From Eopsaltria australis (lineage: Eukaryota; Chordata; Aves; Passeriformes; Petroicidae), in NCBI GenBank assembly GCA_034509425.1, contig JAVTVJ010000566.1:1784953-1848952 (forward strand): 64,000 nt of DNA, in the 5' to 3' direction. The notes beneath the pieces were generated by a model. It was not told the origin of the DNA. It saw nothing but the letters and a program-made list of their open reading frames with translations, and ran no database searches. Below, one piece after another: positions 20,281-32,100 of the stretch (position 1 is its first letter; each line of letters opens with the position of its first letter). The translations under genes were made by a program, and so were the position numbers.

Positions 20281-21770
20281 TCACCCCAGCAGTCACACCT
20301 TAGCTCCCAGGCTGTGGAAGCAGACACAGCCATGACTTTGCCCCGTGCAGGTGGGATGCAGTGGCAGCTCCTGGGATGTTCCAAACCCATTTTGGGGATG
20401 CTGCCTGCATGTTCCATTTCGATAGCTGATGGATTTTCCTGCCCTTGCACGTTGCCAGCAGCTGTGGGGTTGTTTATGCAGTTTTGGAGTTTAACCACGA
20501 CCCAGCAGCCCTGCCAGATAAACACTGGGTGCTGCTGTAGAGCCCGCAGTTACTTCCAGCTCTCCCCTTTGCACAGGGCTTTTTTTTAAAGATAAAACCC
20601 AAATGGATGAAAAGTTATAAATACAATGCAGTTTTGGTAGAATGTGAGCTACTGCCATGGAGGAGATTCCCTCCTCTTTCCTCTTATAATGAGAGAAAAG
20701 TTCTTTTAATTCTTTTTCTCCAGTGTTCTGTGCATCTTATTTGATGTTGGTTGGTGTAAGCAGAAGTGTTTGCTAATTGCTCATTTTTTAAGTATTTGTA
20801 CTATTAAAGCCATATTCTATATCTAGTTCAGAGGCACAGAAGAGGGTGGTAAGCTTTTAGTGTTACAGATTTATTTCATTTTGGGGAAACAAGAAATACC
20901 ATTTAGGAAATTCCATGAGAGAAGGCAGAGTGCATTTCTTCTGTAATATTCTGCATTCCTACAGAACGGTGGCTGTCTTTAAAAAAAAAAGCTCAGTGCA
21001 GGGGAAATATTCCAAAATTATCTCCAGAGGACAAGTTCTAGGAAATACCTTAGAAATTTAATCAGAAATGCTCAGAATTGTGAAAGAGATCAAATTTGGG
21101 TCAACACAAATGTCCAACAAGCATCCATGATTTCAGTTTCACATCGAACGCTTTATTATTGTTCACCCTCCAGGAACTTCAATAACATTTTAAATTATTT
21201 TCCTGATTATATTCTCATTACAGTCCATCTTTAACTGCATTCAACAAGGGATATATTCAGTGTCTCTCTCTATAATTTTGGTGGCTTTGGTGGCAGGAAG
21301 CTCCTGAAGCTGAGGAGGAGATGGATGAATTTTTCTGCACACAGGAATGGTCTTACCAAGCCCACTGGGACACTGAGAGGGTGATGGGTTGTAACCCCAC
21401 AGAGCTTGAGCGAGAAAAGAGTTGTTAAAATAACACAATTGGTTTTCATCTCCAGATACTCAAAAGCACAGGATTTGGGGATGTAAATCTTCTTCCTGTA
21501 AGAGCTGAGAATTCAGTGGAAAAATGAGTTGAAAGACTTTTAAAATTGTAGAAACTGCTCTTGGTATGAGTCGATGGCAGCAGGATGAGACTGGCCTGTC
21601 CAAACATCACCAAGCTTCTTTTTGCAAGGAAATTAAATCAAACTTGCCAGGGGACAAGGACTTTGAGCTTTTTTAGCATTGACTATTCAAGCCAGCATTA
21701 CCAGTGCCGTTGCTTTTTTGTTGTGGAGGCATTTGAAGTTTCCGTGGGGCTGGCTGGCGGCAGGAGCAGC
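20281..21770 (-). other. GP9 3' flank, probable 3' UTR and intergenic DNA
   Basis: No coding frame is supported here. The part from about 21150 to 21770 is likely the GP9 3' UTR, given the polyadenylation signal there. The part from 20281 to about 21100 holds nothing recognisable. Confidence 0.5.
21152..21157 (-). terminator. GP9: Candidate GP9 polyadenylation signal AATAAA
   Basis: AATAAA on the minus strand, about 615 nt downstream of the GP9 stop codon. A 3' UTR of that length is plausible, but no transcript evidence can be seen from sequence, and the downstream GU-rich element is not distinct. Confidence 0.4.
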
Positions 21771-22367
21771 TCACTGGATCTTGTGAGTCTTGCGGATGCT
21801 CCTCCTGAGCCGCCGGCCCCCGAGGCTGAGCTGGCACACCAGCTTTTTGGAGGATTTCACAGCCCACGCCACTAAAACAAGCGTAATTATCACTCCAGCA
21901 ATTAAAGCGAGGTCTCTCCAGAAGAACTGGAGACACTTGGTCGGGAGGAGCCTCGTACAAGCGCCCAGCTCGTTGCCCGTGAGTTCCGCCAGGGGTTTGG
22001 CGCTCAGGTGAGCGGGGCTGGCGCACCTGAGGCGGGCGAGCGAGGCAGCCCCGAAATCCTGCAGCCACAGCCTGAGGTACACGATGTGACAGTCACAGTG
22101 CCAGGGGTTGTCGCCGAGCTGCAGCTCGTGCAGCGGGCCCAGGCTGTCCAGCAGGCCGGCGGGGATGGAGGCCAGGCTGGTGTTGTGCAGCTGCAGGCTG
22201 CGGGTCAGGCGGGGCAGGGCGGGCACGGCCAGCAGCCCCCGCGAGCTGCAGTCCACGCGTGTCCCCCGAGCCACCCCCAGCGACGTGCAGCTGCAGGGGG
22301 AGGGACAATCCTCAGCCAGGACCGTGGGGAGCAGCAGGGCACAGCTCAGAGCAGCCAGCAGCTCCAT
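21771..22367 (-). CDS. GP9: Platelet/thrombocyte glycoprotein IX (GP9), complete
   Basis: The gene encodes 198 residues. Residues 1-18 form a hydrophobic signal peptide. The LRR N-terminal cap has cysteines at 21, 25, 27 and 40, starting CPSPCSC. One leucine-rich repeat follows, with an N-glycosylation site at N62 (NTS), then the C-terminal cap NPWHCDC...YLRLWL with cysteines at 91, 93, 115 and 137. A transmembrane helix spans about 152-170, and a 28-residue basic tail ends KTHKIQ. This order matches GP9, a subunit of the GPIb-IX-V receptor for von Willebrand factor on thrombocytes. The ATG at 22367 precedes a good signal peptide; an in-frame GTG lies 12 nt upstream but is unlikely. A TTTGTGCAG acceptor sits 6 nt before the ATG, so a 5' UTR intron is likely, as in mammals. 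The tail and Cys145 are unusual compared with the human protein. Confidence 0.95.
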   Translation of the reverse strand: MELLAALSCALLLPTVLAEDCPSPCSCTSLGVARGTRVDCSSRGLLAVPALPRLTRSLQLHNTSLASIPAGLLDSLGPLHELQLGDNPWHCDCHIVYLRLWLQDFGAASLARLRCASPAHLSAKPLAELTGNELGACTRLLPTKCLQFFWRDLALIAGVIITLVLVAWAVKSSKKLVCQLSLGGRRLRRSIRKTHKIQ

Positions 22368-22479
22368 CTCCAGCTGCACAAACGAAAATGAGTGAGGTTC
22401 ATTGCCAGGGTTCTAAGAGCAGAAGCGCAGCACAGCCCTTTATTCCCCAGGTTCAGTCTTCTGGAATAAAATCTTTCTT

Positions 22480-22710
22480 TTTTTATGTGTCCCACAGAAC
22501 CATTCTCCCCAGTTTCAGCATAAATGCTAAAGACAGAGCGCAGTTCTTCCCTTTCCTCTCTGGTTCACTGCTTTCCCTTCATAATTGAACAAAGAGATTT
22601 TTCTGTGTATCCCACAGAACCTCTCTCCCCAATTTCAGCATAAACACTAAAGACAGAGCACAGTTCCTCCCTTTCCTCTCTGGTTCATCTGCTTTCCCTT
22701 CATATTTGGA
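22480..22710. repeat. Tandem duplication (period about 120 bp) upstream of GP9
   Basis: Two adjacent copies share CCCACAGAACC, TTTCAGCATAAA, CTAAAGACAGAGC and CCCTTTCCTCTCTGGTTCA in the same order, about 120 bp apart, at roughly 90% identity. The pair lies 110-340 bp upstream of the GP9 ATG on the minus strand, in the probable 5' intron or promoter region. Each copy carries GGAA (ETS-like) cores on the minus strand. Confidence 0.85.
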
Positions 22711-23200
22711 CAAAAATTATTATTAATCAGAATTCTGGGACAGAATGTCACCAGGAGATGATGTGGAAAACTAGTTTAGTTTCAGGCAAAGGTTTTTATT
22801 CCGTTTCCATATCTTCCTAGATCTAGTGTTAAAATTGTGTGTTGAAATCAGTTTTCAAAATGAAGCTTAAGGGACTGAACAATTGCAAATATCTGAAAAT
22901 CTTCCTCCTCTCTGAAGCTGAAATGCTCATCTTAACCATCTCCTGTCTTTGTCAGTGAGTTATTCTGAATAACTCTGAATCCAGATACTCACATGTGATT
23001 TTTCAAGACATCTACTAGAGCTCTTTTTTTAAAAAAGCAAACATCTTAGAAGGACAGACTGACAGCTGGCTAAAACCAGTAAATTTATAGAAAAGATGAT
23101 ATCTTCTAGTTTAATATAGAGCCAGCAAGAGACCCAAAGTTAAACAGAAACAGGAACCATGGCACAAATGCAGAAGGGAGAGCTGGGAGGTGCTTGGCTG
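22711..23200. other. GP9 5' flank
   Basis: AT-rich sequence between the GP9-proximal duplication and the 27-bp minisatellite. The non-coding first exon and promoter of GP9 may lie here, but nothing fixes their position. Confidence 0.4.
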
Positions 23201-23204
23201 GCAC

Positions 23205-23452
23205 CCTGTTTGATCCCCCTGGATCACTTACCCTGTTTGATCCCTCTGGATCCCTTTCCCTGTTTGATCCCCCTGGATCACTTACCCTGTTTGATCCCTT
23301 TGGATCCCTTTCCCTGTTTGATCCCTCTGGATCCCTTCCCCTGTTTGATCCCTTTGGATCCCTTTCCCTGTTTGATCCCCCTGATCCCTTTCCCTGTTTG
23401 ATCCCTCTGGATCCCTTACCCTGTTTGATGCCCCTGGATCCCTTTCCCTGTG
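23205..23452. repeat. 27-bp minisatellite (CCTGTTTGATCCCTCTGGAT...)
   Basis: About nine copies of a 27-bp unit beginning CCTGTTTGATCCC(T/C)(C/T)TGGATC, alternating between TTTC and TTAC endings. Because 27 is a multiple of three, frames on both strands stay open and spell short repeated peptides. There is no reason to think they are translated. Confidence 0.95.
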
Positions 23453-24272
23453 CCTGGGGAGGTGCTGAGTGTGGTGGCAGTGCAGGCTGAGTGCTCAGAG
23501 TCCCCAAGGAAGTGTGGCAGGGGAGATGAGCTTTTTCCTGTGCAGGATGGGGCAGCATCCCACAGCAAGCTGCTATTTATGGTTCTGCATGGCAGAACCT
23601 TGGGGTGGGGCTTGTGTTTGCTGCAGAAAAAAAAGGAAATGCTTTGGGATCTTTGTTTTATTCCTAATGTTCTTTTCCTGTTGCATCTGACAGTATCTGG
23701 AAAAACTCATTTGAAATTGAGTGGGGTTTTTAACTCAGCTGTAAAAATCTCCAGGTGTACAAGTTGGTTTGGGCCTGAGCTGCTGACAAACACAAGCCCC
23801 AGCAGATGAGGGAGCTGAAGCTGGCCTGTGAAATTGAGTTTTTCTGCATTAGTCAGCCAGGTTTGTTCAATATCTGCTTCTCACTGTTTAAATAAGACTT
23901 ATAAAAGCACACCATAACATCAAAATTACCATGGTTATTGTTATTATATTATGTTGTTATTATTATAACTGTCAGGTGACATCATTAAGGGATAGAGAAA
24001 GGAAATATTAATGCCACTGATTGGAATTGAAATAGATGAAAGTGTGTTGAAGCCACCCAAAACATAATATTTAATTTTGTTAAAAAATGGCTCCAACAAG
24101 TGAAAAGGTTTCTGAAATGATCTGTGTGTATTTGGCTGGAAAGGCAGTAAATCAGGATACACATTTATAATACACTTGTATCTGTTCATCTAAATCAGTA
24201 ATGCCATGTCTGTGTGAAGGGAAAGCAAAAACAGGATTTACTTTCCTCTTTTGATTGGGTGTGCAAAGTTCT

Positions 24273-24320
24273 GGATAGAAGTTTTTGGATAGAAGTTTTT
24301 GGATAGAAGTTTTTGGATTT
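24273..24320. repeat. 14-bp tandem repeat GGATAGAAGTTTTT
   Basis: Three exact copies and a partial fourth of GGATAGAAGTTTTT at 24273, 24287 and 24301. Confidence 0.9.
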
Positions 24321-25002
24321 AGGTTTTTGCTCTAGTTGCCAGCCATGAGCACACAAGAATTCAGGTGGCAGCTGACATTTGGAAACCCAGCTGGTCATGG
24401 GTCTTGGTTTAATTCAGTGTTGTTTTGGGGCCAAGCTGGGAGCTGTGCTGTGCTTTTGGAAATGAAGCCCAGGTGAGGTTGTGATGTTGCAGATGTGCAG
24501 CAGAGCTGTCTCTGAGCTGTCCTTTCTTTGTAACAGGCTGCTCCTGGGAGGAAGGGAAATTTCTATGTATAAATTATTCCGATTGCAATTCTTGTTGGCT
24601 CATTTTTACTTATTTTTAAAGAACTTTCCTTCATTAGGTCTAATGATTTAACTTTGTTAGGAACTTCCTTCAGAAAGTGCTTTAATGTGCATCCCTGCTC
24701 TTTAGCATTTGAAAAGACAATCCAGACAGTGCCAGGGGGAAAAGACAAAATTACTTCAAACCCTGCTTGAATTTTGCTCTCTTCCATGGGATGAGGAGGG
24801 TGATTCCTCCCTGGATGAAGTGAGCAGCTCATCTGCCTGCCAGATGTGGAGTGGCTGGAGCTGTGAGTGGACTGCTAATGGCAGGAAGGTCCTTCCATCC
24901 TGGGGATTGTTTTTTTGGGAAGCACATCCCCAGGCCATGGATTTCACAGATGTCTCTCACAGTTTGTGTCTGCTGCCACAGAATTAAAACATTCCTGTTA
25001 TA

Positions 25003-25058
25003 AAATAAAGTAAAATAAAATAAAATAAAATAAAATAACAAAATAAAATAAAATAAAA
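25003..25058. repeat. (AAATA)n microsatellite
   Basis: A run of AAATA pentamers with one interruption (AACAAAAT). Confidence 0.95.
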
Positions 25059-28000
25059 CTCTGTGTCCTTTTGCATTGGAACAGGTGCTGAACATTTGGA
25101 ATCCCCCTGAAATCCACACTCAGACTCTGTGTTATCCTCACAGAGCTGGTCCCATGTTCCTCCAGGTGTCCCTGGTGGTGGCAGAGGTGGCTGCTCGTGC
25201 TGGGTCCCCACACCTGTCCCTCGTGATGGGGTCCCTGGTGAGTTTTCCAGCTCCCTGTGGAGGTGAGGGTGTGCAGGGAGTATCTGCCAGAAGCACCAGG
25301 CATTTGCATTCCTGATTTTAGGGCCCTAGCTTTTTGTAGGCCAAATAAGGATTCTTCATTTAAGAGGATTTATTAAGAGCCAATTTGAAGGGGGAAAAAA
25401 ATAGTTATAATCTGCTCTAATCTTGTTAGGGTATGAAAGTTTTTGGGTTTTTTGGGGTTTTTTTTTTTGCACAGAGAGAGAATCCATTTGAAGCTTTTGT
25501 GAATGAGAGAGGCTCTGTCTCCTCTCAGTGCAGGGGGATTTCTGGACACTCTTATTTCCCAAACAACCCCTTCTCTCCTCTCCTCACCCCTTAAACAGCC
25601 CTTTTTTTCTGGATTAGCTTTCTTTGGAGGCCTTGACTTCCCCAGTGAGTTCATGGGGGCTGTGCCTGCCTGCTCAGGGAGGAAAAGGGGAGATTGCAGC
25701 TTTCCTTGTGGTTCAGAATAAAAGCTGTGAGCTGGAGATAAAAGTGCAGATCAAACGCGTGACCTGCCGAGAGCAAATTCAGCCACAAGATGCCATTATC
25801 TTTTCTAGTCACTCTGGAGGAGTTGCAGTCATTTATTGCTGTCAGTGACCTGTTCTTGACCTAGAAAGGCAGAAGTTTTCTCAAGCAATGCTGAAAAAAA
25901 TTGGCCACTTCACGTTGCCAGTGGGCAGCAGAAATAATTCTCATTTTTTCTCGTTTAAAATCTCTCACCTTGATTAAGTCTCTTCTTCTGTCCTTTCAAA
26001 AGACAGCAGAGTAACCAAATTATATCTTTGTAACTGGCCGTGAGTCACTGGTAATTAATGAATTATACAAACAAGCAAGAAGGAGGATGAAAAAAGATCA
26101 ATCATGAAATTCATTCTCACATCAGGGAATGCTGCTGGCAGAAATTAATTAAAGGAAAACTGGGGTTTCTCTCAAATCAGGAGCTATTGTTGCCTGAGGG
26201 CCAAAATATTCTTTTTACCTGCTTCACTCGGCAGCATTGGCTGTCAAAGCCTTCTGAGTATTTATCCATAAGAGGACTCAGAATTCCCTCCTGTCCATGT
26301 CCTTTCCTGCTTATTGTAATGCACTTTTGCCTCTGTAAAATCAAAAATTTCCTCAGATTATTCCACAGGCAGATAAAGTCTTGTCATTTAGGAAATTCTT
26401 CCCCTGACTTGTACTCCACCCATTTTATCAAGTAATTCTCTCTCCTCCTGCCTGTTCTCATGAAGAGCTTCCCAATATTTGCTGGTTTTCCCATTCAGAA
26501 TTTCACCCAGTGATTGCTTCATTTCCCACTAGGTGTCATCCAAGTTCTTTTGTTCTAAAATGTTGAGCATCCCCCAAATCAGCCCTTGAGCTGTAATTCC
26601 TCAATTCAAAAGAATTGCCTGAAAGAGCAAAATACTGTGTTCTTTGTAGGATATTATTGTCCATTGTCTCCAGGACACAAATAAACCCGAGGTACAAAAT
26701 GTGTGCATTTAGTGATCTGTCTAAATCAGATGTTGGCTAAAAGCACATGTTCTGTGTTTTATGGAGCTCGGAGGGGTTTGAGCCTGTTAATGAAAATATT
26801 CATGGTTAATTTGGATGTACACAGCCCTGGGCTGGGGAAACTGGAGGCTCTGTGCCCCTCTCTGCCTTGCTTGCGATGCTCTAGTGAAAAGCAGGCATTT
26901 TTCTAGCTCTTGATGCACAGTCAGTGTCATTAAAAATGCAATCCAGTGCTCCAGTGAGACACAGCACAACTCTGCATTTATGGGAATGTTTTATTTAGGA
27001 TTGGGACTGAGCTGTCAGAGCAAATCTCCCGCTCTCCCTTTTCCATGCATGCCTTTTATATTAAATTAAATTGCAATATTCACTCTGGGATGGATGCTAA
27101 TGGAGGTTTAGGCTAAAGATAGTCCAAACCAGCCCCTCCTCTCCTGCTGTAGATGGTTGGATGTGGTACCTGGATTATTTCCCTGCTCTGATCCAGCTGT
27201 TTGGGCCGTTGTTTGTTGAATTCCCAGTGTGACAAAGAGCTGTCCATGAATGTCCCTTGTCCCAGAGCTCTGCCAGCCCTTCAGGCAAGCCTGCTGAAGG
27301 TGTTTAAGCATCTTTATCAATTTATTGCAGAACAGCTGTAGCAGGGTTGTGAAATGCATGAGATTGTTCAGCACCCTGAGGGCTGTGGTGCTGTCCTTGT
27401 TTAAGGAGTTTGGTGACAAACAAGATCAGTTAAACCATTACCTAAACCCTGCTATCTTCTGCCTGAAGAGCTGGAAATGTGGAAGGCAGGGCACTGAACT
27501 TCATGGCCACGCTGAGCAGTTGTTCTTGGAGAGATCAATTAGGAATTAATTAGTGCCTGATGTGAAGGACTGCATTGGGAAAGCCCAGGTGAGGAGTTCA
27601 CTGTGGAAACTCACTGGAGAATTTCACTCACTGTCCATAACTGATAAAATGGTTATTTTTGTAGTGTCCTTTACAAAGCTGTGACTTCATGGGTTTTGAA
27701 ATAAACCAGTAAATTCTGGATATATATTCAGTGATGAATTGATTTCCCCCAGTGAGAGCAGCTCCAGTCCCATCACTCCTGCCCCACTCCTGCTGTATTT
27801 GCACACAGTTTGGGGGGCCCACCCTGGCAGACGTGCCCAGTGAGCTGCAGGAGAGCTTATCCACACTCCTGATCACACCTGGAGAGCCCCAGAAAGTCCC
27901 TGCAGACAGACGTGATCCTGTTCTTGGATTGTCAGGAATGCACAGCCCAGCCACCCTGGTTCAGCCACCAGGAGATGTCAGAGTGCAGAGCTCTCCTGGG

Positions 28001-28154
28001 CTTGGCAGGACAGTCCTGAGCCATCTCCAGCTCTGCAGCCACACAAAGTTTGCTGCAGGATGTGAGATATCATTATTGCCAGTCCCAGCTGCCAGTTCTT
28101 GCATTTCATCCTCAAAACCATGATATTTGCATTTCAAAGCTATGTAGGAAATTT

Positions 28155-28156
<2 letters not shown>

Positions 28157-28206
<50 letters not shown>
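28157..28206. repeat. Poly-T tract (about 50 nt)
   Basis: An uninterrupted run of about 50 T. It could be the poly-A tail of a retroposed sequence inserted on the minus strand, but the adjacent sequence at 28207 onward does not resemble a known gene and no target duplication was found. Confidence 0.95.
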
Positions 28207-28208
<2 letters not shown>

Positions 28209-28789
28209 TGGGCTTGATATTTTGAGCCATTAAAGCTCACATTTTGCAAGTCCTGCTCCTGGTCCTGAAGGCTGCAGGTTGCCAATGAAAGCTGACCAAG
28301 TGCCTTGGGTTCTGAAGGAAATCCTTTATTTGGTGTGACCTGAGATAAAATCTCAAGAGCTGAAAATGCTGCTGTGCTAACCCCATTATTTCCTATCACT
28401 GAATGCTGATACACAGTTTGGAGAGTCAGTTTTATCAGGCTGGCAGCTGAATTAATCACATGGTCACTTCTAGCAGGGTGGAAATAAGCAGCAGTTCCTC
28501 TGAGGAGGATTGTACATTCATTAAAAGATGCTGCAAGGCTCTCCCTGCATCATCTCGTTATCTCTTTGCCCTCATTTGATGTCTCTAGCCCAGTGCTGAT
28601 GATTGCACTCAGTGAAACCTCCTACATTTAATGGGGCTGCTTGGAGCTTATTTACAATTTATTTCCTCATCAGTTTTGATAAACCCCGGTGGTTTGATGT
28701 TGTCCTGCAGTGCCACTCATGGTGTCGTTCTCTCCACGCTGGCAGGCACAGCACAGCCCCAGCAGCTCTGCCTCCAACAGGGAAACAGA

Positions 28790-29105
28790 AAGGAGAGGAG
28801 AGATCCCTGTCCTTAATCTGTAATCAGAGGAGAGATCCCTGTGCTTAATTTGGAATGAGAGGAGAGATCCCTGTCCTTAATCTGGAATGAGAGGAGAGAT
28901 CCCTGTGCTCTAATCTGGAATGAGAGGAGAGATCCCTGTGCTCTAATCTGGAATGAGAGGAGAGATCCCTGTGCTCTAATCTGGAATGAGAGGAGAGATC
29001 CCTGTGCTCTAATCTGGAATGAGAGGAGAGATCCCTGTGCTCTAATCTGGAATGAGAGGAGAGATCCCTGTCCTTAATCTGGAATGAGAGGAGAGCTCCC
29101 TGTGC
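28790..29105. repeat. 33-bp minisatellite (AATGAGAGGAGAGATCCCTG...)
   Basis: About nine copies of a 33-bp unit, AATGAGAGGAGAGATCCCTG followed by TGCTCTAATCTGG. Copies with a shorter CCTTAATCTGG ending occur at both edges and identical copies in the centre. The minus-strand frame spells an 11-residue repeat only because the period is a multiple of three. Confidence 0.95.
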
Positions 29106-29109
29106 TCTG

Positions 29110-32100
29110 CTCAGCAGCTCTGTAATCACTCCATGTTTTCCTCATGCCTTGCCTCTTCTGCACCTTCAGGTGCCCCAGCTAAAGGACAATGCTCAGGTTT
29201 TGTGACTACAGAAAATGTCTCAGTTTTACTTATTTTATTTATTTACTTATTTGCTTATTTGCTTATTTATTTTTTAATGAGGAGTCATCCCTTGAACTGT
29301 TCTGAAATAAGAGGTCTCTTCTAAAAGGACAAGGAAAGAGAAATCCCTGGGATTCCCCTTCCCATTAAGTGTTGCCTCCCTTCAGCAGCATTTTAGGCTG
29401 TTTTAAGGACCTTTCATAATGATCCAAGCACTTTGGTGAGATCAGAGTGCTTTGCCTGAGGTTTTGCTTCCATGCTTTGTTTTTTTGCCTTTACTCATCA
29501 TCTCCATTCTTTCTGATTTGTTCCCTAGTGAACACAATTATTTCTCCTTTTCTGCTTCTTCAAACTCTGTGGCATTTCTGATTAATCTCCATGAATAAAA
29601 CCAAATTCTGGAGCAGGGAGATCCCCTTTCCAGAATTTAGGGCCAGTTACCTCAGTGCTGCCTCCAGATCCACCACTGCTGCAGCTGAACAGAGCTTTAG
29701 TACAAATCTCAGCTTTTGCTCAGTTTGCATGCCTGGCACGTGGGAAAAACACATCAAAATCCCATCAATTCTTTCTTAATCTTGCTCTGAAATTCAACAG
29801 GATGAAAAGGAGTGTTGCACTGCTGTGAGTGCAGCTATGCCTGGAGGATTTCACTGAGCCAGGGACGTGCAGGGGCTGTTTGAGGTGCTCTGTTTAGGGA
29901 TGTTCCTGGCATTAAACTGAGCCCAGGCAGCACAGCTCTCTGAGCATGAGAGTGGTTTGCACTGGACCTTTGAAATAGGTATAAACTTTATGGTTTTTGG
30001 TATTTCACCCACCAGACTGCTGAAATAAGTGCACAGAATATGAGCAGGAACAGCATCATCTGTCTGGAAAGCAAACAAAAATTAATTCTCCCCCACACTT
30101 TGATTTTGGCAATACCTCTGCCAAAAAAAAAACCAAAACCAAAAACAACCCAAAAAAGAACCAAAGTTTATCACTCATCTCTTCAGGCAAAAATCTGTGA
30201 CGAGGGCTCAGTCCCTTTTGCTGTTTTGAAGCACTGGTGCTGATGTTCCAAGCCTCAAGGAAGTTCCTTTTGACTCCTTAAATATCTCACATACTGCTGC
30301 TTTCAGGCTGCAGGTGATTCTTTTTTATGTGCAAGGAGCCTGGTATTAAAAAAGGAAATCAGGATAAAAATAATTTGCAGGTCCTGGGGTAAAACTGGAG
30401 AAAGTGGGAAGAAAGTTCAGCCTGGAAGAGAATAATATCAGACGCAGTGACTCACTGCAGTGCAGACAATGGTAGAGAGGAGATGCTGTGTTTGATCAGA
30501 CTGTGCCAGCAGGTGAAATAGAAACGTGTGCTCACTTCTGTAATTTGAAAATTCTCAGGGATCTTTTTACACATCTCCAGTTCTGCATTATTTTTTTCAT
30601 GGAAAACCAGATTATTTGGGTGAGAAATACAGGATCCTCCCCCTGCACCTCTTTTTCCCCCATTAGCTTCCTTAGTGACACAAGACTGACCATTTTAGCT
30701 TTTTCTCTGTGCCTCACTGAGTGCCTGGCTGAGTTTATTTACTTGACTTTTACCTTTTATTTAAGAGCCACATTCCCAAACAACACCCACATTGTTACTG
30801 CTTTTTTTTTTCCCCCAAAGCCATTTTCAGTAAAACAGCAAAGAAAAGGGGAGATTTTACTCCCTTTTGCTACTTTGGAGCTCTAGATTATAATTTGTTA
30901 AATACTTCAGCATAGGGATGCTTGTATTGGCATTGGCAGACATCTCTCTCAAAAATTATTCAGAACTCTCTTTTCAAAAAGAAAAGCTTTTCTGTCTAAA
31001 ATGAGAAATTCCTCCCAGCCCTAATTTGCAGGAAATGCTGCCTGACCCCCCTTTGAGCTCAAGGTCATCTTAAGCTCTTTCTGGGTAAGAATATAATAGA
31101 AAATATATAATTATATATAACTCTGTAATACTGATTGTGTTTCCTTTGGTCAGAAAGGCAAACTAAAGATTTTGGAACTCTCATAAACCCTGTGAAAAGT
31201 TTCTTAGGTTGATTTAAAATTACAGCTTGTCTGCTACTTTTTTGTCTTTTTATTTTTTTACTATATTTTAGTATATAAGAATCAACTTTCTTTGATTTCC
31301 AGAACTGCTGGAGATTTACATTTATTAAATGAAGTGAAGGTCAATGTCCTTACTGGGAGTTTGCAGTTAAAGTACTGAGCTGCAAAATGGAAATACTGAA
31401 AATCAGAAGCTTTTAAAAATGATTGTAGCATTTAATATAATTCTATAGGTATGGAGTTCTTGATGAGAAGGAAAAACCTGTCTAAATAAATTGCATTTAT
31501 CTATGGATAGAAATTTTAAAGGATGGTATTTTAAAGAATGTTCACTGTACTTTAACTCTGAACCACAGGTAAGAGGAAATCTAAACCTGTGAGTGACAGG
31601 TAGAAGGATTTAAAATATTTGAAACAATAGGAAGATAATTGTAACCATCTGATTATGGTAGATTGGAGTTGCTTGATCTGACAGAGATAATTTAAACTTT
31701 ATCGAAAAGCAGATTTAAACTGGTGGATGCAAAGCTGAGGTGGGTGCCCCATTGGGTTTTCACTCAGGATGTGACAGCACTGGGTTTAACTCCATAAAAT
31801 GCAGTTATTTATGGAGAGTGGAGCAGCTCCAGGATAAAGAGACCCCAGCAGGGCAGAGGGCAGGGAATTCAGGATGCTGTGGGAGGCAGTGAAGGAGGAT
31901 GTGAGGAGGGAGTGAAATCCCTCCTCAGCCACATCCACTCTTCCCCTCCTGGGTAAGGACCACACCCCATGGCTGCAGAGCTCTTGGAGCAATTCATACC
32001 AACAAAATAAAGTTTCATTTGCTATTTGATGAAGTGCACTTTCTCTGGCCAAAGGATTTCACTGGAAAATTCCTGTTCTGCTGGCCAGGTTTGTCCTTGC

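Larger units (their letters stand above)
23453..28156. other. Intergenic DNA without a recognised gene
   Basis: Between the 27-bp minisatellite and the poly-T tract I recognise no exon, RNA gene or transposon family apart from the two short tandem arrays listed separately. Open frames are under about 125 codons and overlap each other on both strands. Confidence 0.6.

Noticed and set aside
23106..23558. A 150-codon frame with repeated SNRERDPEG-like peptides
   Set aside because: Produced by the 27-bp minisatellite, which is open on both strands because its period is a multiple of three.
28845..29129. A 94-codon frame of repeated LEHRDLSSHSR
   Set aside because: Produced by the 33-bp minisatellite.
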